In this document: piece after piece, positions 51,582-61,200 of the stretch
Layout: each line of letters starts with the position of its first letter
Position numbering within the stretch: the stretch's first letter is position 1
From: Serinicoccus chungangensis
GTDB taxonomy: Bacteria > Actinomycetota > Actinomycetes > Actinomycetales > Dermatophilaceae
Reading direction: 5' to 3'
Length of the DNA stretch: 64,000 nucleotides
Assembly: GCF_006337125.1 (NCBI RefSeq)
Contig: NZ_CP040887.1
Coordinates: 2,914,001 to 2,978,000 of the forward strand
Notes under the pieces: model-generated
Seen by the model: only the letters and a program-made list of their open reading frames with translations
The model's database searches: none
What the model was told of the DNA's origin: nothing
Position numbers and translations under genes: made by a program

Positions 51582-51588
51582 TCACCTC

Positions 51589-52842
51589 ATGAGGATCCTG
51601 CTGCTCAGCCACTACTACGCCCCCGAGACGGGACCGCCGCAGCTGCGGTGGTCCGCCCTGGTCAGGGACCTGGTGGCGGCGGGGCACGAGGTCCACGTGG
51701 TGGCACCGGCACCGCACTACCCGACGGGGCGCCTGCTGAGCGGCGAGGACCCGGCACAGGTGGGCCACGCCCATCCTGGCCAGCACGGCGAGACCGTGCA
51801 CCGGGTCCGCTTCCGGCCCTCGACGGGCAGCGCGCGCTCGTTGCTGCTCGACCAAATCGTGTCGGCCGCGGACACGGTGCGCACGGCCTGGCGACGTCGT
51901 CGCGAGCTGCGCCCCGAGGTCGTGGTCGCCACGGTCCCGGGTCTGCCGACGGCTCTCGCCGGACGTGCCGTCGCCACTCTGCTCCGAGCCCCCCTGGTGC
52001 TGGAGATGCGCGACGCCTGGCCGGACATCCTCGGGGGCGCCGCCTCTGGTGACTGCGGACCTGGCCGGGCCGCGGTACGCGCCGTCCTGGTGCGGGCGGT
52101 GTGGGCCGGCGTCACCTGGCTGCAGCGGTCCGCCGACCTCGTGGTCACGACCACCGACAGCTTCGCCGCCACGCTGCGGCGACGGCGTGTGGCGCGGGTC
52201 GTGACCGTCCGCAACGCCCACCACGGCCTGGCGGACCCACCCCCGTCGACCCTCACACCGCGCCCCGGCGGCCCGCTGCGCGTCGTCTACGTCGGCACGG
52301 TGGGCCGGGCCCAGGGACTCGAGACAGCCGTGAGGGCCGCGCAGCTCGCCCGCCAGGGCGGGGTGGACGTCAGACTGCGCGTGGTGGGCACCGGGGCCAG
52401 GCTGGCCCCCGTGCGCAGCCTCGCGCGCGAGCTGCAGGCACCCGTGGAGTTCGTCGGACCGGTGACGCGCGACCAGGTCACGCAGCACTACGACTGGTGC
52501 GACACCTTCCTCGTGTGCCTGCGCGACTGGCCGGGGCTCGCCAGCACGGTGCCGTCCAAGCTCTACGAAGCCCTGGCCCTCGGGCTGCACGTGTCCGCGT
52601 CCGCCACCGGCGAGACGGCCGCGATCATCCGCGAGACCGGGGCGGGCTTCGCGACCGCGCCCGGCGATGCGCAGGCCCTCGCCCGTGCCTGGGGGGCGCT
52701 CGCCGAGACGGGACCGCAGCAGGACATTGCGCGGATGAGCAGCTGGGTGGACGGGCACGCGAGCGAGTCCGGTGCGGCCGAGGTCTTGCTGGCTGCCCTG
52801 GCCGACCTGGCCGACTCAGGCCACGAGAGGGTCGGGGTATGA
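51589..52842 (+). CDS. GT4 glycosyltransferase (WbuB-like)
   Basis: A 417-residue GT-B enzyme. The start MRILLLSHYYAPETGPPQLR and VVAPAPHYPTGRLLSGE are typical of the WbuB group that adds amino-deoxy sugars to O-antigen or capsule. The C-terminal domain has VVYVGTVGRAQGLETAVRAA and VPSKLYEALALGLHVSAS, the latter in the EX7E position. It lies 7 bp after the SGNH-like gene and overlaps the next GT by 4 bp. The partner sugar is probably the product of the dehydratase. Confidence 0.85.
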   Translation: MRILLLSHYYAPETGPPQLRWSALVRDLVAAGHEVHVVAPAPHYPTGRLLSGEDPAQVGHAHPGQHGETVHRVRFRPSTGSARSLLLDQIVSAADTVRTAWRRRRELRPEVVVATVPGLPTALAGRAVATLLRAPLVLEMRDAWPDILGGAASGDCGPGRAAVRAVLVRAVWAGVTWLQRSADLVVTTTDSFAATLRRRRVARVVTVRNAHHGLADPPPSTLTPRPGGPLRVVYVGTVGRAQGLETAVRAAQLARQGGVDVRLRVVGTGARLAPVRSLARELQAPVEFVGPVTRDQVTQHYDWCDTFLVCLRDWPGLASTVPSKLYEALALGLHVSASATGETAAIIRETGAGFATAPGDAQALARAWGALAETGPQQDIARMSSWVDGHASESGAAEVLLAALADLADSGHERVGV

Positions 52843-54578
52843 CGCCCGCCCGCCCCTGGCGGCGCGCCCGGCACCTGGGGGCAGCGGGGGTCACCGTGCT
52901 CGCGATGGCCGTCGACGACCCGGCGTGGCTCACCGTGCAGGCAGGTCGTCGAGCTCCGCGGCGGCTGCGGGAACTGGTCGGCCGCCTGGCCACGCGGACC
53001 GACAGGGCGTCTGCCGCAGCCGTGTGGGGGGAGCTCATGCTCGACCGGCCCGAGCAGGCCCGTGAGCGACTGTCCCGACAGCACCGGGCCGGAGCCTTCT
53101 CCCGGGCCCTCGCCGTGCATGCAGGGACCCGGCCCGAGGGTCCGCGCGCCGACGGAGCGCGAGCCCGCTGGGCCTGGCTGGTGGGTGACCTCGAGGAGGT
53201 CGAGACACTCCTCGCCGACGGCCAGGTGCCGCGCCGCCTGCGGGAGAAGCTGGCCGGGGACGTCGAGGCCCTGAGGCCTGGTCGTCGGCCCACCCCCGCC
53301 GTACCCCCACGCGACTGGCGACCTGAGCCCTCTCGACCCCGGGTGGTGCACGCGCTGACCAACTCCCTCCCCTGGACACGCTCGGGCTACACCCTGCGCA
53401 CCCACGCGGTCCTGCGCGCACAGCAGCAGGCCGGGATCGAGGTCGCCGCGCTGACGCGACCGGCATACCCCGTCTCCATCGGCCGGGTGCTCACCGCGGA
53501 CGTCGACGTGGTGGAGGGCGTGCCCTACCACCGCTGCGTCCCGACCGTCCTGGCCCGCGGGGAGGCCGGCCGGATCGACCGGTGGGCGGCCGACCTCGCC
53601 CGCCTCGCCCGCGCCCACCGCGCCACCCACCTGCACTCGACCACGCACTACCCGAACGCGCTGGCGGCACAGGCCGCGGCCCGCGCGCTCGACCTCCCCT
53701 GGGTGCACGAGGTGCGCGGGCAGCTGGAGCGCACCTGGGCCTCGGCACGCCGGCGCGCCGGTGACCCTTCGCCCTATGCGAGCAGCCGGTACGTCGCCTG
53801 GCGTGCCCGGGAGGCCGAGCTGGCTGCCCGGGCGGACCACGTGGTCACCCTCAGCGAGACGATGCGGGCGGACCTCGTCGGACGAGGCGTCGACCCACGG
53901 CGGGTGAGCGTCGTCCCCAACGGCATCGACGCCTCGCTCCTGCGGCGCGACATCACCCCCGAGCGGGCCCGGGCCGCGTTGGGACTCCCCGACGCGGGGC
54001 TCTGGTTGGGCGCCGTGTCGTCGGTCGTGCACTACGAGGGACTGACCGACCTGGTCGAGGCGGTCGCGCTGCTCCGTGCGCAGGGCGCGGACGTGCGTGG
54101 CGTGGTCGTCGGTGACGGCGTGGCGTGGCCCGGGCTCAGGCGTCGGGTCGCCGACCTCGGGCTCGACGAGACCTTCCTCCTCCCGGGGCGCCTGGACCGC
54201 CACGACGCCCTCCAGTGGCTCGACGCCCTCGACGTCGTGGTCGTGCCCCGGGAGGACCACGAGGTCACCCGCCTGGTGCCCCCGCTCAAGCTGGTCGAGG
54301 CCATGGGGGTCGGCCGCCCGGTCGTCGCCTCCGACCTCCCACCCCTGGCCGAGATCGTCGCCCCCGGTGAGACCGGCCTGCTCACGCCGCCGCAGGACCC
54401 GGCGGCCCTGGCTGCTGCCGTCGGCTCGCTGCTCGACGACGCCGACCGCCGTGACGACCTGGCCGCTCGGGCCCGCACCTTCGCGGCCGGACGGACCTGG
54501 GACGGGCTGGCCGTGACATACCGGCGGGCCTATGAGATGTCGGGCGCGGACCGCGCACCGTGGACAATGGGCCTATGA
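52839..54578 (+). CDS. GT4 glycosyltransferase with helical N-terminal extension
   Basis: A 579-residue protein. About 165 N-terminal residues are Arg/Ala/Leu-rich and likely helical, with no recognised domain. The GT-B part starts VVHALTNSLPWTRSGYTLRT and continues to VVPNGIDASLLRR and VPPLKLVEAMGVGRPVVASD, a GT4 EX7E-type region with Lys-Leu-Val-Glu. The first GT module of the giant protein at 58265 shares the SGY/NGY-TRT and RxxYP pattern and the preceding helical segment, so the two look paralogous. One GGCATACC octamer lies at 53462, the only one in the polysaccharide region. ATGA overlaps link it to both neighbours. Confidence 0.82.
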   Translation: MTPARPWRRARHLGAAGVTVLAMAVDDPAWLTVQAGRRAPRRLRELVGRLATRTDRASAAAVWGELMLDRPEQARERLSRQHRAGAFSRALAVHAGTRPEGPRADGARARWAWLVGDLEEVETLLADGQVPRRLREKLAGDVEALRPGRRPTPAVPPRDWRPEPSRPRVVHALTNSLPWTRSGYTLRTHAVLRAQQQAGIEVAALTRPAYPVSIGRVLTADVDVVEGVPYHRCVPTVLARGEAGRIDRWAADLARLARAHRATHLHSTTHYPNALAAQAAARALDLPWVHEVRGQLERTWASARRRAGDPSPYASSRYVAWRAREAELAARADHVVTLSETMRADLVGRGVDPRRVSVVPNGIDASLLRRDITPERARAALGLPDAGLWLGAVSSVVHYEGLTDLVEAVALLRAQGADVRGVVVGDGVAWPGLRRRVADLGLDETFLLPGRLDRHDALQWLDALDVVVVPREDHEVTRLVPPLKLVEAMGVGRPVVASDLPPLAEIVAPGETGLLTPPQDPAALAAAVGSLLDDADRRDDLAARARTFAAGRTWDGLAVTYRRAYEMSGADRAPWTMGL

Positions 54579-55435
54579 CCCCCGAGACGACCGCGCGCCG
54601 CTCCGGCGCGCCGCCGTGGCGGGTGATGGGCGAGCGCCCGACGCTCCCGAGCTACGTACGTCGGCTGTGGCGGCGACGGCACTTCATCGGCGCCGAGGCC
54701 AGGGCCAAGGCCTTCTCGGGCAACCGCGACATGCTCTTGGGCAACCTGTGGCTCATCGGCGTGCCCATCCTGCAGGGACTCGCGTATTACCTCATCTTCG
54801 GGCTCATCCTCAACACCTCGCGGGGCATCGAGAACTTCACCGGGTTCCTGCTCATCGGCGTGTTCCTCTTCCGGTTCACTACCACGAGCATGCAGCAGGG
54901 CATCGCCGTCATGTCGCAGAGCCGGGGCATGACCGGTGCCTTCTCGTTTCCGCGTGCAGCCGTGCCACTCTCGGTGCTGCTGCGCGAGGCGCTCTCGATG
55001 CTGCCCGTGCTCGCCACGCTGGTGCTCCTGCTCCTCACCGTCCCACCCGGCACCCAGGTCACCTGGACGTGGGCGCTCTTCCCCCTGGTCTTCGGGCTGC
55101 AGGTGCTCTTCAACGCGGGCATCGTGATGTACACCGCCCGGCTCGGGTCCGCGCTTCCGGACCTCCGGCACGTCGTGGCCTTCCTTGCACGGCTGTGGTT
55201 CTACATGTCTGGGGTCTTCTTCTCCCTCGACCGCTTCGTCTCCGAGGGTGTCTGGCTCTCCGTGCTGCAGGCCAACCCCCTCTACATGGTGCTCGACATG
55301 TCCCGCGACCTCTTGCTCTACGGCACCGTCCCGGACGCACAGAGCTGGATGTTCCTGTCCCTGTGGGCCGTCATCACGCCGCTCTTCGGCTTCTGGTACT
55401 TCTGGCAGGGGGAGGAGACCTATGGACAGCACTGA
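54575..55435 (+). CDS. Wzm/TagG-type polysaccharide ABC transporter permease
   Basis: A 286-residue ABC-2 type permease with a cytoplasmic N-terminal segment and about six membrane helices. LGNLWLIGVPILQGLAYYLI, SRGMTGAFSFPRAAVPLSVL and LARLWFYMSGVFFSLDRF are typical of Wzm/TagG exporters of O-antigen or teichoic-acid-like polymers. It acts with the ATPase encoded next, whose start lies 14 bp before this stop. ATG 54575 overlaps the upstream stop. An ABC-dependent route implies that the polymer is completed on the cytoplasmic face before export. Confidence 0.9.
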   Translation: MTPETTARRSGAPPWRVMGERPTLPSYVRRLWRRRHFIGAEARAKAFSGNRDMLLGNLWLIGVPILQGLAYYLIFGLILNTSRGIENFTGFLLIGVFLFRFTTTSMQQGIAVMSQSRGMTGAFSFPRAAVPLSVLLREALSMLPVLATLVLLLLTVPPGTQVTWTWALFPLVFGLQVLFNAGIVMYTARLGSALPDLRHVVAFLARLWFYMSGVFFSLDRFVSEGVWLSVLQANPLYMVLDMSRDLLLYGTVPDAQSWMFLSLWAVITPLFGFWYFWQGEETYGQH

Positions 55436-56303
55436 CGGAGAACCGACCGTGGTCGTCGACCACGTCAGCCGCACCTTCGACGTGGCTGTGAGCCGGCCGG
55501 CCGGGCGCGGTGTACGGGGCAAGGTGGCCAGGGTCGTCCGGGGCGGCACGACGGTGACCGTGCATGCCCTGCGCTCAGTGTCCTTCGTGGCCCACGCCGG
55601 TGAGACGATCGGCATCGTGGGGACGAACGGGTCCGGCAAGAGCACCTTGCTGCGGATGATCGCAGGTCTGGACTCCCCTAGCCACGGGCGCGTGCTGGCC
55701 CGGTCGCAGCCGATGCTGCTGGGGGTCTCCGCTGCCCTCCAACCGGAGCTGTCGGGTGCCGAGAACGCCCGCCTGGGACTGCTCGCCCTCGGGTTCACCC
55801 CTGGACAGGTCGTGACCACCCTGCCCCGGGTCTTCGAGATCGCAGGTATCGGAGACGCCGTCTACCGCCCGATGAACACCTACTCCTCCGGGATGGGTGC
55901 ACGGCTCAGGTTTGCCATCGCGGCGGCAGCTGAGCCGGAGATCCTGCTGCTGGACGAGGTCCTGTCCACGGGTGACGCCGCCTCGGCGCAGCGGGCCGAG
56001 GCGCGGATGAGCGAGATCCGGGCACGCGCCGGCACGGTCTTCCTGGTGTCGCACGCGGCGCAGACCATCGAGGAGATGTGCACGCGAGCCCTGTGGATCC
56101 ACGAGGGCACGCTCATCCAGGACGGGGAGGCGAGCGCCACCGCCCGCGCCTACCGTTGGTGGGCGTGGAACGTCGCCAAGGGCGAGCACGAGACCGCAGC
56201 CGACCTGCTGCGGGACACGACCGAGGCCCGCCGGGGCGTGGACGAGTCCGCGTCCGAGGCGGCCGCAGTGATCACCACCATGGGAAGGCTGACCCACGCA
56301 TGA
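55422..56303 (+). CDS. Wzt/TagH-type polysaccharide ABC transporter ATPase
   Basis: A 293-residue ATPase. Walker A GTNGSGKST lies near 66-74, signature TYSSGMGARLRF, Walker B EILLLDEVLSTGD and the H-loop VSHA. SSGM rather than SGGQ is the hallmark of the Wzt/TagH/RfbE export family. The C-terminal about 50 residues are short and acidic; the polymer-binding C-terminal domain of large Wzt proteins is absent, so coupling to chain termination would have to lie elsewhere, perhaps in the giant coiled-coil GT. ATGA links it to wecB. Confidence 0.92.
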   Translation: MDSTDGEPTVVVDHVSRTFDVAVSRPAGRGVRGKVARVVRGGTTVTVHALRSVSFVAHAGETIGIVGTNGSGKSTLLRMIAGLDSPSHGRVLARSQPMLLGVSAALQPELSGAENARLGLLALGFTPGQVVTTLPRVFEIAGIGDAVYRPMNTYSSGMGARLRFAIAAAAEPEILLLDEVLSTGDAASAQRAEARMSEIRARAGTVFLVSHAAQTIEEMCTRALWIHEGTLIQDGEASATARAYRWWAWNVAKGEHETAADLLRDTTEARRGVDESASEAAAVITTMGRLTHA

Positions 56304-57451
56304 CTCCGCACCGCCGAGTGATGACCGTCTACGGCACCCGACCGGAGGCCATCAAGGTGGCTCCCGTGATCCGTGCTGTCGAGGCCAGCGACCTGCTGGA
56401 GTCGATCACGGTCGTCACCGGGCAGCACCGCGAGATGCTGGACCAGGTCAACGAGATCTTCGGGATCACACCGGACTTCGACCTCGACGTCTTCGCGCAC
56501 GGTCAGGCTCTGAACGTGCTGATGGCCAAGGTCTTCGAGCGCCTCGACCCGGTGCTCTCGGAGGTAGCCCCCGACGCGCTGCTGGTCCAGGGCGACACCT
56601 CCACCGTCGCGGCCGCGTCCATCGCGGCCTTCTACCGCCAGATCCCGGTGGTGCACCTCGAGGCCGGTCTGCGCAGCGGCGACATCCATTCTCCCTTCCC
56701 CGAGGAGGCGAACCGCAAGATCACCTCACAGGTCACCACCCTGCATCTGGCGCCGACGCCGACCTCGAAGGCCAACCTGGTGCGTGAGTCCATCGACCCC
56801 GCCACCATCGCCGTCACGGGCAACACCGTCATCGACGCCCTGCTCCACACGGTCGAGGAGCAGATCCCCTTCTCCGACCCGGTTCTCGATGAGATCCACG
56901 GCGGTGAGGGGCGGCTGTTGCTGGTGACCACTCACCGGCGGGAGAACTGGGGCGGCGCCATGGAGGGGGTCGGTCGCGCCCTGCGTCGCCTGGCCGAGCG
57001 CTACCCGGACCTCACCATCCTGCTACCCGCGCACCGGAACCCCATCGTCAGGGAGGCTGTGCTGCCCCAGGTGGAGGGGTGTGGCAACGTCCGGGTCACC
57101 GAGCCCATGGCCTACGGCGAGTTCACCCGCATGATGGACCGTGCGACGGTCGTGCTGACCGACTCGGGCGGGGTGCAGGAAGAGGCACCGTCGCTGGGCA
57201 AGCCGGTCCTCGTCATGCGGGAGAACACCGAGCGGCCAGAGGCCGTCGACGCCGGCACGGTCCGCCTCATCGGCACCGACGAGGAACGCATCGTCCGCGA
57301 GGTCACCACCCTCCTCGACGACGACGCGGCCTACGCGGGTATGGCCAACGCGGTCAACCCTTACGGTGATGGACGCGCGGCCGAGCGCAGCGTCGCAGCC
57401 CTTCACGAGCTGCTCGGCGTGGGGCGGCGACGCCCCGACTTCGCTGGATAG
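56300..57451 (+). CDS. wecB: UDP-N-acetylglucosamine 2-epimerase (non-hydrolysing)
   Basis: A 383-residue GT-B fold epimerase that converts UDP-GlcNAc to UDP-ManNAc. Motifs are TVYGTRPEAIKVAPV near the N-terminus, LVQGDTSTVAAASIAAF, HLEAGLRSGD, THRRENWGG and TDSGGVQEEAPSLGKPVLV, all conserved. It suggests ManNAc or a derivative in the exported glycan. ATG 56300 overlaps the Wzt stop; the next gene begins 4 bp after its TAG. Length is normal for the family. Confidence 0.95.
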   Translation: MTPHRRVMTVYGTRPEAIKVAPVIRAVEASDLLESITVVTGQHREMLDQVNEIFGITPDFDLDVFAHGQALNVLMAKVFERLDPVLSEVAPDALLVQGDTSTVAAASIAAFYRQIPVVHLEAGLRSGDIHSPFPEEANRKITSQVTTLHLAPTPTSKANLVRESIDPATIAVTGNTVIDALLHTVEEQIPFSDPVLDEIHGGEGRLLLVTTHRRENWGGAMEGVGRALRRLAERYPDLTILLPAHRNPIVREAVLPQVEGCGNVRVTEPMAYGEFTRMMDRATVVLTDSGGVQEEAPSLGKPVLVMRENTERPEAVDAGTVRLIGTDEERIVREVTTLLDDDAAYAGMANAVNPYGDGRAAERSVAALHELLGVGRRRPDFAG

Positions 57452-57455
57452 GTCC

Positions 57456-58202
57456 GTGATCCGCACCTTCATCTACGGCAGTTGTGTGTCGCGAGACACC
57501 TTCGAGTTCCTGCGGCAGCACGGCTTCGAACTGTCCGCGTATGTGGCGCGTCAGTCGCTGCTCAGCGCCTACAGCCGGGTGGATGAGGAGAGGCTCCCCC
57601 GCTTTGAGACCAGTTCGTCCTTTCAACGCCGCATGATCGAGGGCGACTGGACGAGCTCACTCCCCAGAGCCCTGGCCCGGCTCAGAGGACGAGTCGACCT
57701 CGTGCTGTGGGACCTCTGCGACGAGCGCCTCGGCGTGCGCCGATTGGCCAGCGGCCACTACGTGACTCGCTCGGTCGATACGATTGCCACCGGCCTCGAC
57801 GCACAGTTGCACGAGCAGGGCGCTGAGCTCGTGACCTTCGGCAGCCCGCAGCACCGGCGGCACTTCACCGCTCGGCTCCGCCGCTTCCGGCAGCGCCTGG
57901 ACGAGCTCGAGCTTCTGGACCGCACCTTGGTCCTGGCCCCGGCCTGGGCGAGTCGATGTGGCGACGGCACACCCACACCGTCCTCATTCGGCCTCTCGGC
58001 CAAGGACGCCAACCCCCTCTTCGCCGACTACCACCAAGAGGTGGAAGAGATCGTCGGGACGCCGATTATCCGCGTGGGCGAGGACCTGGTCGAGGCAGCA
58101 GCTCACCACCGCTGGGGCAAGGCACCTTTTCACTACTCCGACGACGTGTACATCCGTCTGGCCGATGAGATCAGCCGCCACGCGACAGCCGCCGACGCCT
58201 GA
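57456..58202 (+). CDS. DUF6270 protein (SGNH-like)
   Basis: A 248-residue cytoplasmic protein of the DUF6270 type seen in polysaccharide clusters. IYGSCVSRDTFEF near the N-terminus is a GSC variant of the SGNH block I with Ser kept. LVLWDLCDERLG and the C-terminal HHRWGKAPFHYSDDVY, with conserved His, complete the pattern. An esterase/acetyltransferase-like role on glycan is possible but not established. GTG 57456 lies 4 bp after the wecB stop with no clear SD, so translation is probably coupled. Confidence 0.75.
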   Translation: MIRTFIYGSCVSRDTFEFLRQHGFELSAYVARQSLLSAYSRVDEERLPRFETSSSFQRRMIEGDWTSSLPRALARLRGRVDLVLWDLCDERLGVRRLASGHYVTRSVDTIATGLDAQLHEQGAELVTFGSPQHRRHFTARLRRFRQRLDELELLDRTLVLAPAWASRCGDGTPTPSSFGLSAKDANPLFADYHQEVEEIVGTPIIRVGEDLVEAAAHHRWGKAPFHYSDDVYIRLADEISRHATAADA

Positions 58203-58221
58203 CCTGCCACCGCCCTGCGTC

Positions 58222-58275
58222 TAGGCTTGCCGGGTGCCGAACCCCAACAGTCAGGATCCCCACCGTGCACCGTGA
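58222..58275 (+). promoter_or_regulatory. Internal promoter and 13-codon upstream ORF before the giant GT gene
   Basis: TAGGCT (58222-58227) fits a -10 box. A GTG at 58234, 6 nt downstream, would open a leaderless 13-codon ORF (GTG CCG AAC ... CCG TGA) that ends at 58275, overlapping the GTG start of the giant GT (58265) by 11 nt in another frame. This could couple or limit translation of the large protein. An AGGA at 58253-58256 can serve the main start independently. Confidence 0.35.
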
Positions 58276-61200
58276 CGAAGGACGGGACCCCGCACTGCTC
58301 GAGCAACAGCTCTCTGCGGACTTCGTCAGCGATCCTGCAGCGAGCTACCGGAAGTACCGCGGCATGGCGGCGCGCGTGAAGCAGGTGCGTCGCGAGCTCG
58401 ACGCTCTGCGCCGCGAGCAGACCAAGCGATCCGGCGAGACGGGCCGCCTGCAACGTCAGCACCGCAGCCTTGAGGAGCGCAACGCTCGGCTCCAGGAGCA
58501 CAACGACCGCCTGCGTGACCGCATCGCCGTGCTGGGCGACCGCGAGGAGCGCTTCCAGTCGCGTATCGAGCGGCTGGAGCAGCAGAATGCCGCACTCAAG
58601 GACCGTGCCGAGCGCTGGAAGGGTCGGGCGACCGTGCTGCAGGAGCGGATGAGCCGGCTGCCAGAGCAGGGCGAGGACGGCTCCCCGAGCCTGGCCGACC
58701 TGACCAGGGCCAAGGAGCGCCTGGCTGAGGCCAAGCAGAGAGTGGCCGACATGGAGGAGGAGCTGGCTCAGCTCAGAGGAGGGCGCACTTCTCTGGCCGG
58801 CGCCCTCGTCACCGGTTCGGTCCAGACGGGCACGGCCGCTGCACCTGAGACCGAGGCAGGGCAGGTTCGTCACGAGGCAGGTGACCCTGACCCTGCTGCG
58901 GAGGTTTCGGACGACGATCTCCGGAAGCAGGAGCCCGAGGGGGACGAGACGACCGCTGACGCCGGGACAGCTGCTGTCGCGGCGGCCTCGTCCGTCGACC
59001 TCGGTCCCCCGCAGACGGCTGAGCAGGCGCCCCCCTCCGCGAAGCGGCCGTTGGCGGAGCTGCACACCTTCGACGAGCTCTACCACCAGATGGCTCAGGA
59101 ACCCACTCTGGAGGTGCTGCACGGCGCGCTGCTGCGCGCGTGGTACCACGATGGGGAGGTGGCCCGAGCGCTGCACCTGCTGGCGGAGCACCCCGACCTT
59201 GCGGAGCAGCTCAACCGCCCTGGCCGTCTGGTGGCCGAACGCATTCGGGGCTTCGACCGGCTGGCGTCTCGCGCTGCCCGGTGGATCCCCCCGCGGTCCT
59301 CCGGCCCGGCCTACGTGCCCGAGCGTGACCGAGTCCTCTACTGCGTCCATTCCACGCCGGTCTACCAGTCCAACGGCTACTCGACCCGGACTCGTGGTGT
59401 CGCCCAGGCGATCCGAGCGGCTGGTTCCGAGGTCAGGGTCGTGGGTCGGGCGGGCTATCCCTGGGACGTCCGCGGACTGAAGCATCCTCGCCCCAGGCGG
59501 ACGGTCAGTACGCTGGACGACGTCGACTACGTGCACCTCCCTGGTCCGAACGAGCACGACGACCCCCTGGACCACATCGTCCTGGAGATGGCAGATGCCT
59601 TTGTCAGGGAGGCACGCCTCTACCGTCCGTCCGTCATCCAGGCGGCGTCGAACTACCGCACCGGCCTTGCAGCGCTGATCGCGGGTCGGCGGCTGGGTAT
59701 CCCAGTGGTGTACGAGGTCCGTGGTCTGTGGGAACTCACAGAGCTGTCGGCCAAACCCACGTGGGGGGGCTCGGAGCGGTTCCACGGGAGCCGGGAGCTG
59801 GAAACCCTGGTAGCGCGGGAGAGCGACCACGTCCTCGCCATCACCAGCCAGGTCGCCCAAGAGATGGCCGACCGCGGCGTGCCCACGGGTCACGTGTCGC
59901 TGGCCCCCAATGGCGTCGACCCGTCACAGTTCGCTCCGATCTACCGCGACGACCGGGTCTTGGCTGAGGCAGGGGTCCCGCACGACGGAACTCCAGTCAT
60001 CGGCTTTGCCGGCAGCATGGTCGACTACGAGGGTCTGGACACGCTGCTGCAGGCGTCGCGTCTTCTGGACGAACGCGGAGTCCGTCACACCATCATGCTG
60101 GTGGGATCTGGTCCTGCGCAGCCGGGGCTGCGGGCGTATGTCGACGAGCACGGCATGGACCATGTGCTCTTCCTCGGGCGTGTGCCCCAGGAGCGGGTCC
60201 CTCGGCTCATGAGCGGCATCGACATCGTGGCCTGTCCACGACACTCGACCCCCGTGACGGAGCTCGTCTCCCCGTTGAAGCCGCTGGAGGCCATGGGGGC
60301 TGGGACCGCGGTGGTGCTGTCGGACGTCGCCCCTCACCGCGACCTGGCTGAGGATGGGCGATGCGCTCTCTTCCGGTCTGGGGACGCCGAGGATCTGGCG
60401 ACCGCCCTGCAGCCGCTGTTGACCGACCCCGACGCAAGGGCCGTCTTGGCCCGACGGGCCCGAGCCTGGGTGACGGAGCAGCGCTCCTGGACGGTCCTCG
60501 GGGAGGAGATGGTCCGCGCCCACCGACGGTCGGCCCAGGAGTCCGCTCGACTCGGAGGGGGGCACGACCGGACGCTCAGCGAGCTGCGGGTCGGAATCGT
60601 CGCCGACGAGTTCACCAAGACCACCCTCGGAGCGGCCGTGCATCTCGAACCGCTCGGTCGTCGTACGTGGAGACAGCAGCTGGCGGTTTCCGACCTCGAC
60701 CTGGTCGTCCTGGAGTCGGCGTGGGCCGGCGGGGACGAGTGGCACAGAGGTGTGGGCTACTACTCGGAGGAGGAGAACGCCGACTACCGCGCCCTGGTAT
60801 CCGAGTGCCGTCGACGAGGCATTCCGACCGTCTTCTGGAACAAGGAGGATCCGGTCCATTTCAATCGCTTCGCCCGTTCCGCGATCCAGTGCGACCACAT
60901 CTTCACGACCGACGGCGCCACCATCCCGGCCTATCTACAGCGTGCTGTCGGGACCGGGCGCAGCGTGACCGTCTCGACCATGCCCTTCTATGCTGCGCCA
61001 TCTCTGCACAACCCGCTGCCGGGGCGCCGCGGCTATGCAATGACGACCTGCTACGCAGGCACCTACTACGGCAGCCGATACCCGGAGCGGAGCGAGGCGC
61101 TGGCCACCCTGCTCCGCACGGCCAAGCCCTTCGGTCTGACGATCTACGACCGACAGATGGCCGTGCCCGACTCGCCTTACCACTTCCCCGCCGAGTTCAG

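Larger units (their letters stand above)
2472..53469. repeat. Dispersed octamer GGTATGCC / GGCATACC (about 26 exact copies)
   Basis: Exact copies of GGTATGCC start at 2472, 7418, 9185, 10974, 12979, 15201, 24217, 26125, 26566, 28242, 32438, 34498, 39611 and 46141. Copies of GGCATACC start at 3782, 5771, 9039, 18167, 19152, 20517, 21890, 26193, 27913, 39466, 43393 and 53462. Many 7/8 variants also occur (302, 5534, 15686, 33563, 42666, 48131). Inside genes it is read in all three frames: Gly-Tyr-Ala with TAT, Gly-Ile-Pro with the rare ATA codon, Ala-Tyr, Gly-Met-Pro, Gly-His-Thr and Val-Cys-Arg. Codon or protein constraint therefore does not explain it. With about 73% G+C, roughly 2 copies are expected. 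Only one copy lies right of 47 kb. Confidence 0.8.
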
